64,000 bases of DNA, taken from positions 930,001 to 994,000 of the forward strand of contig NZ_CANLNS010000001.1 in the NCBI RefSeq assembly GCF_947492715.1. The letters run 5' to 3'. The first letter of the stretch is position 1. The number at the start of each line of letters is the position of its first letter. Of the stretch, positions 17,626-25,185 are shown piece after piece. The translations under genes and the position numbers were made by a program. A model generated the notes under the pieces. That model did not search any database, was not told where the DNA came from, and saw only the letters and a list, made by a program, of their open reading frames with translations. The stretch is from an uncultured Psychroserpens sp. GTDB lineage: Bacteria; Bacteroidota; Bacteroidia; Flavobacteriales; Flavobacteriaceae.

Positions 17626-17919
17626 TTAAATGTCGTTATTACTAAAGCTTCCGCTTTCATCAAAAAACAAATCCGCTTCTTGATTCAATAGAGATAAAAT
17701 CGAAGGCAATAATGAAAGTGGATATCTTACGGTTAAAAAACCTCCTCTATTGATAAAAGCTTTTGATATTGCCTCATTAGACTCTGACATTGAAAAGTCA
17801 ATATTCCCTATCGCTTTTTTATTGTTCTCAAAACCAAAAAGCCTGATGTTAGCGTTTGAATTAGAAATTCGTATTGAATAGTGGCTAATTTTTGCTGGAT
17901 AACTTGTTAATGTTGACAT
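17626..17919 (-). CDS. Small protein of unknown function (97 aa), first gene of the 17-kb operon
   Basis: A short soluble protein with no signal peptide, TM segment or Cys motif. It has a beta-rich N-terminal half (ISHYSIRISNSNANIRLFGF) and an amphipathic segment in the C-terminal half (RYPLSLLPSILSLLNQEADL). The family is not recognised. Its coding status rests on its position 11 bp before the amidase gene, on the same strand as ten more genes, and on ordinary flavobacterial codon use. It could be a regulator, a chaperone or a small structural subunit; nothing in the sequence decides. Confidence 0.5.
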   Translation of the reverse strand: MSTLTSYPAKISHYSIRISNSNANIRLFGFENNKKAIGNIDFSMSESNEAISKAFINRGGFLTVRYPLSLLPSILSLLNQEADLFFDESGSFSNNDI

Positions 17920-18059
17920 TACATTTATTGTTTTATTGTTAACTTTTCTAGTGAATATAAATGCGTTTTAACCGCACTTATATTAGACTATAAAAATAGT
18001 AATAGAACAAGTTATAATGAGAACACAAACAACTGTTTTACAGTCGGTTATATCCTGTT

Positions 18060-18095
18060 TTTAAAAAAACAAAACCCCCTTTAAGGTATAAGGGG
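18060..18095 (-). terminator. Second of two tandem terminator-like hairpins
   Basis: Read on the minus strand, CCCCTT and AAGGGG (plus-strand 18076-18081 and 18090-18095) form a 6-bp stem with an 8-nt loop, followed by a T-rich run (GTTTTGTTTTTTT). It lies after the response-regulator gene and before the long operon. Confidence 0.5.
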
Positions 18096-18110
18096 ATTTC
18101 CTGTAGTGGA

Positions 18111-18143
18111 AAAAAATAAAACCCTAGAAATTAGGGTTTTTTT
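18111..18143 (-). terminator. Rho-independent terminator after the response-regulator gene
   Basis: AAAACCCTA (18118-18126) pairs with TAGGGTTTT (18132-18140) around a 5-nt loop, with T-rich sequence on both sides, so it can work in both directions. It lies about 95 bp after the response-regulator stop. Confidence 0.75.
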
Positions 18144-18234
18144 AGATTTAAGTTAAAGGCTAAAAATAGAGAATACCTTTGTGTATTTCAGCTCTAACTA
18201 GAAAAGTAAAATATATGTGATTGGTAAAATATTG

Positions 18235-18876
18235 TTAGAGATTGACAATTTTATTTTTAATAGCGTAAAGCACCAGCCCTATTTTATTTTTAATATTCAA
18301 TTTTTGAAATAAGGTATCTCGATAACCATCAATAGTTTTTGGGCTCAAAAACATCTTTTCGGCAATTTCTTTGTAGGTTAATTCAGAACAAACAAGTTTT
18401 ATAAATTCTATTTCTCGGTCTTTTAATCGACCTTCGGATGGTGTATCATCATTTAAAGAATTGATTAAAATGTTCGCAACATTTTTTGTGTGGTAATACC
18501 CTGTATGAATAACTTCTTTTAGTGCGGTTTCTAGAACTTCTTTTTCTACATCTTTTAAAAGATATCCTTTAGCTCCAGCTTTGAGCATTTTAATGATGGT
18601 TTCGTCATTTCCTTCTACCGACAGGGCAATAACATTGATCTGAGGGTATTCTTTTTTAATAATTTCTGTAGTTTCGATACCATTCAAAATTGGCATATTT
18701 ACATCCATTAATACAATTTCGGGAACATTTTGAGGTGTTTTGAGATAGGTTAAGAGTTCTTTTCCATTTTTGCAGAGATAGGGCACCTTAAAATTATCAA
18801 AAGAATTCACTAACCCTGCAATTGCCTGAGACAATAAAATATGATCTTCTACGACTACAACTTTATGCGTTTTCAT
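18235..18876 (-). CDS. LuxR/NarL-family response regulator
   Basis: The protein has 213 residues. The receiver domain (about 1-120) has acidic VVVVEDH near residue 10, phospho-acceptor Asp58 in IVLMDVNMP, and a conserved Lys in GYLLKDVE. The C-terminal LuxR-type helix-turn-helix (about 148-213) has LKDREIEFIKLVCS, YKEIAEKMFLSPKTIDGYR and LFQKLNIKNKIGL. It is the output partner of the DesK/NarX-like kinase gene 3 bp upstream, and binds DNA as a dimer after phosphorylation. Target genes are not known; G-rich inverted repeats upstream of this operon are possible sites. Family assignment is secure. Confidence 0.93.
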   Translation of the reverse strand: MKTHKVVVVEDHILLSQAIAGLVNSFDNFKVPYLCKNGKELLTYLKTPQNVPEIVLMDVNMPILNGIETTEIIKKEYPQINVIALSVEGNDETIIKMLKAGAKGYLLKDVEKEVLETALKEVIHTGYYHTKNVANILINSLNDDTPSEGRLKDREIEFIKLVCSELTYKEIAEKMFLSPKTIDGYRDTLFQKLNIKNKIGLVLYAIKNKIVNL

Positions 18877-18879
18877 GGG

Positions 18880-19650
18880 TTAATATTTATAGGTTATGGT
18901 TAATTGTGTTCCTTGATCTGGTTTGGAAAAAATAGAAACTTCGGCATTTACTAATTCGGCTCTATTTTTAATGTTCTCTAGTCCGATACCAACAATTTTG
19001 TTTTTATTTTCAGCATCGAAACCTTGCCCGTTATCTTTGGCAACAATTACAAGTTCATCATGTTTATAATCTACAATGACATCTAAGTGACTAGCCTTAG
19101 CATGTTTTATCGTATTGGAAAAAAACTCCTGCATTATTCTAAAGAATACGATTTCGGTTTTTTCATCTATTCTTTTTTCCTCTCCCTTAACTTGTATAGA
19201 TGCCTCTATAAAATTGAGTCTATTAAATCGTTCTATTTCTTGCGTAATAGCCTCTGTTAATTTCATACTTTTCAAGGCCTCAGGGTTTATGAGTCTTGAT
19301 AAGGATCTTAACTCAGTCAGCCCTTTATTTAATGTTGCTTTGACGTCTTCAATATCTGCAGCATTTTGGAGTTGAATCTTTGCAAGTGTTAGTAATTGAC
19401 CGATATTATCATGTAATTCCCAACTAATATTTCTAAAAGTTTCTTCTCTTATTTCGATTTGCGTCTTGGCAATTTCTTGCTCAAAATGCTTTTCAATCTC
19501 TTTTTGTTTTAATACCAGTGTGTTTTTTCTCTTTTGAAAAATCACAAACAGTACAACTAATATTAAACATAGAAATACTAGCGTAAAAACTGCTACTAGT
19601 ATTGCTGTTGCTTGTCCTTTTTCCCACATATAAACCCTATAATAAAACAA
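18880..19650 (-). CDS. HisKA_3-type sensor histidine kinase (NarX/DesK family)
   Basis: The protein has 256 residues. One TM helix (about 15-38) is followed by a coiled-coil linker and the dimerisation/phospho-acceptor helix with His80 in NISWELHDNIGQLL, typical of kinases paired with LuxR-type regulators. The HATPase domain has FFSNTIKHAKAS (N box), DNGQGFD (G1) and GIGLENIKNR (G2). There is no extracellular sensor domain; sensing may come from the upstream membrane protein, whose gene overlaps this one by 55 bp. An internal Met8 would shorten the overlap to 34 bp. Confidence 0.9.
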   Translation of the reverse strand: MFYYRVYMWEKGQATAILVAVFTLVFLCLILVVLFVIFQKRKNTLVLKQKEIEKHFEQEIAKTQIEIREETFRNISWELHDNIGQLLTLAKIQLQNAADIEDVKATLNKGLTELRSLSRLINPEALKSMKLTEAITQEIERFNRLNFIEASIQVKGEEKRIDEKTEIVFFRIMQEFFSNTIKHAKASHLDVIVDYKHDELVIVAKDNGQGFDAENKNKIVGIGLENIKNRAELVNAEVSIFSKPDQGTQLTITYKY

Positions 19651-20270
19651 ATATTTAATATTATACTTAATATACTGCTAAATTCTAAAATGTATTCCAA
19701 TCTCACCTCTTCTAAATAATAATTTCGTATCACTCTAATTGGAAGATTTCCAGAGAGATATAATAAGTACCCAACGCTAATCCAAAACAGTAAGTTTGTT
19801 TTAACAGATAACACCTCATTAGATTTTAATAGTTTCGAAAAGTAAAATACGATACTGACGATTAACAAAATAGCAGCTATAAAAAATGGAATTGTTTGAA
19901 CACGTTCTAGGTAATTTTCAAAAATCATATTTATAAAAAAACTAGACACATAGATCAATAAGAAAACACTAGTTAAACGTTTATGTTTTTCCACTTTTAG
20001 GAATCTATTAAATAATAGAAACAAAAATGAAAAATTAATAAGATGAAAAATATTATAAATGATAAGGTTATTAGCTACAATACCATATTTTCTTAAAAAG
20101 TAGCACGTGAATTCATTTACGGCGGTATACCATAAAATCACCAAAAAGTATTTTAAAAAAGTGTGCTTGTATTTGTAAAAATAAATCGTACCTACAATAG
20201 CAGATATGAGCTCGATATATTTTACCGAACTTCTTATTGGAATAGATGGAATTTCTAATAACATAAACAT
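19596..20270 (-). CDS. Multi-pass membrane protein, probable partner of the histidine kinase
   Basis: The protein has 224 residues and about six or seven hydrophobic segments filling almost its whole length, ending in a short basic tail (CGKKDKQQQY). No catalytic motif is recognised. The 3' end overlaps the kinase gene by 55 bp, so translation is probably coupled. Because the kinase has only one TM helix and no sensor domain, this protein may be the sensing part; that is inference from gene order. It follows the lipoprotein gene after a 3-bp gap. Confidence 0.6.
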   Translation of the reverse strand: MFMLLEIPSIPIRSSVKYIELISAIVGTIYFYKYKHTFLKYFLVILWYTAVNEFTCYFLRKYGIVANNLIIYNIFHLINFSFLFLLFNRFLKVEKHKRLTSVFLLIYVSSFFINMIFENYLERVQTIPFFIAAILLIVSIVFYFSKLLKSNEVLSVKTNLLFWISVGYLLYLSGNLPIRVIRNYYLEEVRLEYILEFSSILSIILNICFIIGFICGKKDKQQQY

Positions 20271-20273
20271 TTT

Positions 20274-20969
20274 TTATCCTCTTCCGTTAGGTGGTGGCGA
20301 CATTTCGCCCTCATTAAACAAAGTATTTGTAGTTTCTTTGTACTTTGGAACTAAGGTTTTAAACATATTGAAGCTCCCTTCTTGAATTCCATTTCTTTTA
20401 TTATAAAAATCATATCGACCATCTTTTTTATAGTCTAACATTAACTCTTTAACAATTTTAAATTTTCCTTTTAGGCGATTTTTGCCGTCAGGTTCAATCA
20501 CAAATGGTAGGTGACTTACATTCACATTATTACCGTCTGCCCACCCAGAATTCACAGTAGGAATCATAAAAAAGGTTTGCTGCTTAGGATGCTTTATGGT
20601 CTTTCCATTATATTGTCGTTCATTGGGGTATGCGGCAAAATAAACACGAAGTCCAGAAACCTCTTTTTTAGGGTTTTCTTCTTGGATTGCCTCTAAAAAG
20701 GCCATGTATTCTTTCATATCTTCTAGTGATAACCAAACAAATTTTGTATCCTCAAAAGAAGGGTCACCATACTTTTTTTGTAAGATGGGCTCAATAATCT
20801 TGGTTCTATTTCTTTGAAATTCTCTAAACATATTTACACCTTGTTCTTTAGATATGATGTGGTTTTTAAAGATATTGTCAAACGATCTTTTGTCCTTTTT
20901 TCGGTCACAAGAAACAATAAAAAGTGCTAATGATAAAGCCATAATTGATATGCGATAAATAGTTTTCAT
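20274..20969 (-). CDS. Predicted lipoprotein of unknown function
   Basis: The protein has 231 residues. The N-terminus MKTIYRISIMALSLALFIVSC has a basic start, a hydrophobic core and a lipobox-like V-S-C, so the mature protein should begin at Cys21 as an envelope lipoprotein. The rest is soluble and charged, with EEVFMFREF-like helices and the segment GLRVYFAAYPNERQYNGKTI. The C-terminus ends in a Pro/Gly tail. It is the first gene of the operon with the membrane protein, kinase and regulator, so it may provide or modify the signal. The family is not recognised. Confidence 0.6.
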   Translation of the reverse strand: MKTIYRISIMALSLALFIVSCDRKKDKRSFDNIFKNHIISKEQGVNMFREFQRNRTKIIEPILQKKYGDPSFEDTKFVWLSLEDMKEYMAFLEAIQEENPKKEVSGLRVYFAAYPNERQYNGKTIKHPKQQTFFMIPTVNSGWADGNNVNVSHLPFVIEPDGKNRLKGKFKIVKELMLDYKKDGRYDFYNKRNGIQEGSFNMFKTLVPKYKETTNTLFNEGEMSPPPNGRG

Positions 20970-21020
20970 AATAGTGGATTTTTAATGTTTTAAAGTTAGT
21001 TTGTTTAAACAATACAGCTA

Positions 21021-21037
21021 TAGGGGAAAAGCCCCTA
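21021..21037. promoter_or_regulatory. G-rich inverted repeat upstream of the lipoprotein/two-component operon
   Basis: TAGGGG (21021-21026) and CCCCTA (21032-21037) form a 6-bp inverted repeat with a 5-nt spacer about 52 bp upstream of the first start codon. A related GGGG/CCCC pair lies at the far end of the operon (18076-18095). It could be a binding site for the operon's own LuxR-type regulator; that is a guess. Confidence 0.3.
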
Positions 21038-21179
21038 AGTACTCAAGTTAATGCCCTGTTTTTTATGATAAAAACAGTATATCACCTTAATAACTGCGGT
21101 TGCGAGAAGCCATTAGGCCTTTAAAAAGTCTAAATATTTATATAGGGAGTATTGTAAAGATAGGTTTTTTTAGATGATT

Positions 21180-22253
21180 TTAAAACAACCTCATTTGTCC
21201 ATCTTTATGATATTCATGCAATTGCGTATTTAATCTTGGCATTGCTTTATCTTTAAAATATTTCAATCGTGCTAGTCTTACCATATCATTAATATGTTTT
21301 GCAATTTGACCTTCGCCTCGCATTCGCTTTCCAAATCGGGATTCATTTAAGGTTCCGCCATGACAATTTTCAATTTGATGCAGTACCTTGTTTGCACGAT
21401 CTGGCATTGTTTTTTCGATCCAATCTGTGAAAATATCTCCTATTGCACCATTTAAGCGCACAATGGTGTGGGCAATGCTTAATGCCCCTGCTTCCGCAGC
21501 CATTTTGGCCAATGGTAAAATTTCATGACTATTAATTGAGGGGATAATTGGAGCTAGCATCACATTAACAGGAATACCATTATCACTCAGTACCTTAACG
21601 GTTTCTAATCGTTTTTTAATCGTTGCTGTTCTTGGTTCTAGAATCCGTCTAGTACTTTCAGATTGTGATGTAATTGATATATTAACACCTATCAAATTAT
21701 CTTTAGCCAATGCTTTTAAAACATCTAAATCTCTAAGAATCAAAGCGTTCTTAGTGATAATCCCAACGGGATGCTTGTATTTTAAAAACACTTCTAAACA
21801 CTTTCTTGTGATTTTAAATTGATGCTCAGCGGGCTGATAACAATCTGTATTTCCCGACATTACAATTGGATGGGCCTTCCAGCTTTTACGCTTTATAAAC
21901 GTTTCCAATAATTTAGGTGCATCTTTTTTAATCAAAATGCGACGCTCAAAATCCAATCCTGCGCTAAAACCCCAATACTCATGACTATTTCTGGCATAGC
22001 AATACACACAGCCATGTTCGCATCCTTGATACATATTCATAGAATATGCCATTCCAACATCAGGACTCTTAACCTTATTAACTATGGTTTTAGGAAAAAC
22101 GGGAAGATAAAGCGTTTTGTTTTTATCGGCCTGCTCTCCTTCTTTAGCACAATATTCTAAAAAATCGTCGCGTTGTTCATGGCTTAATTCAAAAAAACGG
22201 TTTGGTACATTATGTTGTGCTCCTCGACCTTTAATGATTGATTTTTTAAACAT
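21180..22253 (-). CDS. PA0069-type radical SAM protein (spore photoproduct lyase-like)
   Basis: The protein has 357 residues. The radical SAM cluster motif C-x3-C-x2-C is at Cys78, Cys82 and Cys85 (YQGCEHGCVYCYARN). Further family marks are VMSGNTDCYQPAE, GIITKNALILRDLDVL and EPRTATIKKRLE. This group (PA0069/Rv2578c) is related to SplB and widely conserved, but its substrate is unsettled. It is monocistronic by spacing (86 bp from the enoyl-CoA hydratase gene). A 22-bp near-perfect inverted repeat lies just upstream of the start. Confidence 0.88.
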   Translation of the reverse strand: MFKKSIIKGRGAQHNVPNRFFELSHEQRDDFLEYCAKEGEQADKNKTLYLPVFPKTIVNKVKSPDVGMAYSMNMYQGCEHGCVYCYARNSHEYWGFSAGLDFERRILIKKDAPKLLETFIKRKSWKAHPIVMSGNTDCYQPAEHQFKITRKCLEVFLKYKHPVGIITKNALILRDLDVLKALAKDNLIGVNISITSQSESTRRILEPRTATIKKRLETVKVLSDNGIPVNVMLAPIIPSINSHEILPLAKMAAEAGALSIAHTIVRLNGAIGDIFTDWIEKTMPDRANKVLHQIENCHGGTLNESRFGKRMRGEGQIAKHINDMVRLARLKYFKDKAMPRLNTQLHEYHKDGQMRLF

Positions 22254-22261
22254 ATTATTGG

Positions 22262-22283
22262 TTTTTTGTAAAATTACAAAAAA
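22262..22283. promoter_or_regulatory. Inverted repeat in the radical SAM gene leader
   Basis: TTTTTTGTAA (22262-22271) and TTACAAAAAA (22274-22283) are perfect 10-bp arms with a 2-bp centre, 8 bp upstream of the start codon. On the minus strand it contains TAATTTTA, one base from the TAnnTTTG box. It may be a promoter or operator. Confidence 0.35.
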
Positions 22284-22338
22284 TCAAATCAAAATGAGTC
22301 GTCAAATATTAACTTATAAACAAATAACAAAAGGACAA

Positions 22339-23121
22339 TTATTTTCCTAGAAAATCGGCCTTGCGTTTTTCCAAAAACGCCGTAGTACCTTCAGTAAAGT
22401 CTTCTGTTCCAAAGCACTTACCAAATTGTTTAACCTCAGTTTTATAACCATTAACACCATCCTTAAAGTTGGCATTAATAGACTTAATGGCTGCCTTAAT
22501 AGCCACCGAAGAATTTCGCATAATTTTACCTGCAATTTTTTCAGCTAAGGCTATAAGTTCACCTTCGTCGGTGACATGATTTACTAAGCCATACTCTAGC
22601 GCTTTATTGGCATCAATCATTCCAGCAGTCATAACCATTTCCATTGCACGCCCCTTACCTACTAATTGCGGTAAGCGCTGCGTTCCACCGTAACCAGGAA
22701 TAACGCCTAAAGAGACTTCGGGCAGTCCCATTTTTGCATTACTGCTTGCTACTCTAAAATGACATGCCATTGCCAATTCTAAACCGCCTCCCAAAGCAAA
22801 ACCATTTACAGCAGCAATGACAGGAGTTGATAGGTTTTCGATATAATCAAATAATAGTTCTTGGCCTTTGGCAGCTAATTTTTCTCCATTTTTTACATCG
22901 AAATCAGCAAACTCACTAATATCTGCACCAGCGACAAAGGCCTTTTCTCCACTTCCTGTAATAATAATAACTTTAGCCTCCCTACTTTTATTGGCCACCT
23001 TAAGTGCATCATGCAGCTCTTGTATAGTGTCTTTGTTTAAGGCATTTAACTTGTTGGGTCTATTGATCGTAATAGTAGTAATCCCATTATGAGTATTGGA
23101 TAAGATATTTTGATAATTCAT
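22339..23121 (-). CDS. Enoyl-CoA hydratase/isomerase (crotonase family)
   Basis: The protein has 260 residues, the usual length for short-chain enoyl-CoA hydratases. The oxyanion-hole segment is AFVAGADISEFADFD. The first catalytic Glu lies in GFALGGGLELAMACH and the second in KMGLPEVSLGVIPGYGGTQR, which together fit a true hydratase (crotonyl-CoA to 3-hydroxybutyryl-CoA) rather than only an isomerase. The C-terminal trimerisation helices are present. It acts in the cytoplasm in fatty acid or amino acid breakdown. It lies 15 bp after the kinase gene on the same strand, so the two may be co-transcribed although unrelated in function. Confidence 0.9.
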   Translation of the reverse strand: MNYQNILSNTHNGITTITINRPNKLNALNKDTIQELHDALKVANKSREAKVIIITGSGEKAFVAGADISEFADFDVKNGEKLAAKGQELLFDYIENLSTPVIAAVNGFALGGGLELAMACHFRVASSNAKMGLPEVSLGVIPGYGGTQRLPQLVGKGRAMEMVMTAGMIDANKALEYGLVNHVTDEGELIALAEKIAGKIMRNSSVAIKAAIKSINANFKDGVNGYKTEVKQFGKCFGTEDFTEGTTAFLEKRKADFLGK

Positions 23122-23136
23122 AGTAGTATTGTATTG

Positions 23137-24591
23137 TTATAACTTCGGAAATGTCACTGAAAATGTTGTTCCAATTCCTTGCTGTGATGTAAAGGTAATA
23201 TTTCCTTTATAAGTTTCAACAATATTTTTTACCATGGCTAAACCTAATCCCATTCCACTCGTTTTGGTTGTAAATTTAGGTTCAAAAATCATTGGTTTAT
23301 TCTCTTCGGAAATTCCTAAACCATTATCTTCTACAGTAATATTTACCATATCATTTTCAGATGTAACCTTTACTTCAATTCGTGGGTTTTCCTTTTCTTC
23401 AGGGATAGCCTGAATACCATTTTTCACCAAATTGGTGACGACACGTATTAGTTGAGTACGATCAAAATTTGCCATAATCTCTTCATCTTCCGAAGAAAAC
23501 ACAATATAATCTTCACTAAAAATATCTAGTCCTAGCTTTACAATATTGGTGACATTTAAGGTTTCATTTTGTTGAGCAGGCATTTTCGCGAAATTCGAAA
23601 ATGCAGATGCGATAGAACTCATTGTATCGATTTGCTGAATGAGCGTTTGACTGTATTCATCAACTTTTTGATGTATATTTTCATCTTCAGGATTAAATTT
23701 GCGTTGAAAACTTTGAACACTTAATCGCATTGGTGTTAATGGGTTTTTAATCTCGTGCGCTACTTGTTTTGCCATTTCTCTCCATGCTTGTTCTCGTTCA
23801 CTTGTTGCCAATTTAACCGCACTTTCTTCTAGCTCATCAATCATACTGTTATAGGAATTAATAAGTGTTGAAATTTCTTCACTAGAAGATGCTATATCAA
23901 TTTTTTTATTGCGTTTCTCTAAGCGTGTCTCATTGATTTTGTCTGCAATAGTTTTTAAAGTCCTTGTAATGTATTTTGAAAGCAATAGTGCCAAAATCAC
24001 GGCAATGAGCATCATAAATAAATAGGCATAACCCAGTCGTTCCAAAAACTCATTGAGCTCTTTATTAAGAAAATCATCATTTTCTAAATACGGTAAATTA
24101 AGTATTGCTAAAGGTTTAGACTTTGAATCGTAGATATAGGTATAAGCAGATTGAAATGTTTCTCCATTTTTTTGATTCTTTTCAACATAACGATGGTCTG
24201 CAGAATTGGAAATTTCATTTAAAATATTAGTATCTATACATTGCGTTTTAGGATCTTTTGCAAAGCTATCCTTTGATGATTTTAAAAGCGTTCCATCTAA
24301 ATCATACATATAGATTCTTAGGCTATGAATATCTGCTATTCTATAAATTTCATCTTTAAAAATGAGTGGAATTTTTTCAGTAACAACCTCATAAGATGTT
24401 TTACGAATTACATAATGAATATCACTAATAATGGCTTTTTCTTTACGTTCTAAACGGTCTTTATGATAATCTCTAGCTTCTTCATTATATTGATAAATAG
24501 TAACACCTGCGATAAGTATGGATGCAATTAGCACCAGTACTATCATTGCAAAAAAAATGCGGACTCGTAAAGACAGTTTGTTTAACCTCAT
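23137..24591 (-). CDS. HAMP-domain sensor histidine kinase
   Basis: The protein has 484 residues. TM1 (about 11-33) and TM2 (about 189-208) flank a periplasmic sensor of about 150 residues. A HAMP-like region (about 208-260) precedes the HisKA helix with His279 in MAKQVAHEIKNPLTPMRLSV, the NtrY/PorY-like H box. The HATPase domain has VTNLVKNGIQAI (N), VEDNGLGIS (G1), FTTKTSGMGLGLAMV (F/G2). No response regulator gene is adjacent, so the partner is elsewhere. The HEIKNPLTP motif suggests NtrY-like kinases. Confidence 0.9.
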   Translation of the reverse strand: MRLNKLSLRVRIFFAMIVLVLIASILIAGVTIYQYNEEARDYHKDRLERKEKAIISDIHYVIRKTSYEVVTEKIPLIFKDEIYRIADIHSLRIYMYDLDGTLLKSSKDSFAKDPKTQCIDTNILNEISNSADHRYVEKNQKNGETFQSAYTYIYDSKSKPLAILNLPYLENDDFLNKELNEFLERLGYAYLFMMLIAVILALLLSKYITRTLKTIADKINETRLEKRNKKIDIASSSEEISTLINSYNSMIDELEESAVKLATSEREQAWREMAKQVAHEIKNPLTPMRLSVQSFQRKFNPEDENIHQKVDEYSQTLIQQIDTMSSIASAFSNFAKMPAQQNETLNVTNIVKLGLDIFSEDYIVFSSEDEEIMANFDRTQLIRVVTNLVKNGIQAIPEEKENPRIEVKVTSENDMVNITVEDNGLGISEENKPMIFEPKFTTKTSGMGLGLAMVKNIVETYKGNITFTSQQGIGTTFSVTFPKL

Positions 24592-24636
24592 TTCAATTTT
24601 TGTAGTGCTCTAAATGTAGCAATAATTAAGCCAATG

Positions 24637-25185
24637 TTATGCATCAGGATTTTTGCTTCTTATATTTTTATAAATTTTAAAACCTAACATGAGCAAAATA
24701 GCCAAGACCATGATCCCTATCACTCCAAATACCCAATTGATTGCACTTTTCAGAATTACTAAAAATACCACGGCAAATAGAATAAATGTAGCCCCTTCAT
24801 TCCAAAGCCTCATAAAGTTAGATGTTTTCTTAACCTCATCTCGTTGTAATTGCTTATAAAATTGATGAGTTTTTAGTTGATAAAGTATCAACAAACCAAC
24901 AAAAACTAACTTAACATGCATCCATGGTTGCTCTAACCAAATAGGCTGAAGCACAATTAACCATATGGCAAATATAGTTGCTAAAATCGCTGATGGCCAA
25001 GTAATAATTGTCCAGAGGCGTTTAGCCATTAACTTTAATTGCTTTCCTAAAATTTCTTTTTCAGGAGATGGCTTATGAAATGCTTCTATTTGATATACAA
25101 AAAGCCTTGGAATATAGAACAAACCTGCAAACCAAGTCACAATAAAAATAAGATGAAGCGCCTTTATATAATTGTAATATTCCAT
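24637..25185 (-). CDS. hemJ: HemJ-type protoporphyrinogen IX oxidase (CopD-like)
   Basis: The protein has 182 residues and four or five TM helices. The family features are an N-terminal IKALHLIFIVTWFAGLFYIP with a conserved His (His11), KRLWTIITWPSAI in the second block, PWMHVKLVFVGLLILYQ with another conserved His/Lys pair, and RLWNEGATFIL. HemJ oxidises protoporphyrinogen IX to protoporphyrin IX in many bacteria lacking HemG/HemY. Finding hemH about 4.5 kb away on the same strand, and the rest of the heme pathway in the window, supports the call. Such proteins are often labelled CopD family by similarity alone. Its start codon overlaps the last base of the upstream gene. Confidence 0.78.
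   Translation of the reverse strand: MEYYNYIKALHLIFIVTWFAGLFYIPRLFVYQIEAFHKPSPEKEILGKQLKLMAKRLWTIITWPSAILATIFAIWLIVLQPIWLEQPWMHVKLVFVGLLILYQLKTHQFYKQLQRDEVKKTSNFMRLWNEGATFILFAVVFLVILKSAINWVFGVIGIMVLAILLMLGFKIYKNIRSKNPDA

Larger units (their letters stand above)
17920..18234. other. 315-bp intergenic region between the two-component operon and the long operon
   Basis: It holds two terminator-like hairpins for the response-regulator gene (listed separately) and must hold the promoter of the long operon. I find no perfect minus-strand TAnnTTTG box; near matches lie at about 17990-18015. A 13-bp inverted repeat, ACTGT-TTT-ACAGT, lies at 18032-18044, about 115 bp upstream of the first gene, and could be an operator. 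No ORF or RNA gene is visible. Confidence 0.45.

Noticed and set aside
1-17919. Prophage or contractile injection system
   Set aside because: There are endolysin-like enzymes and a possible holin, but no terminase, portal, capsid, tail sheath, baseplate, AAA+ ATPase or integrase was recognised, and the giants show no obvious tail-fibre repeats.
24637-25185. Copper resistance protein CopD
   Set aside because: Length, the conserved His and Lys-Arg-Leu-Trp and PWMH motifs, and heme-gene context fit HemJ better.
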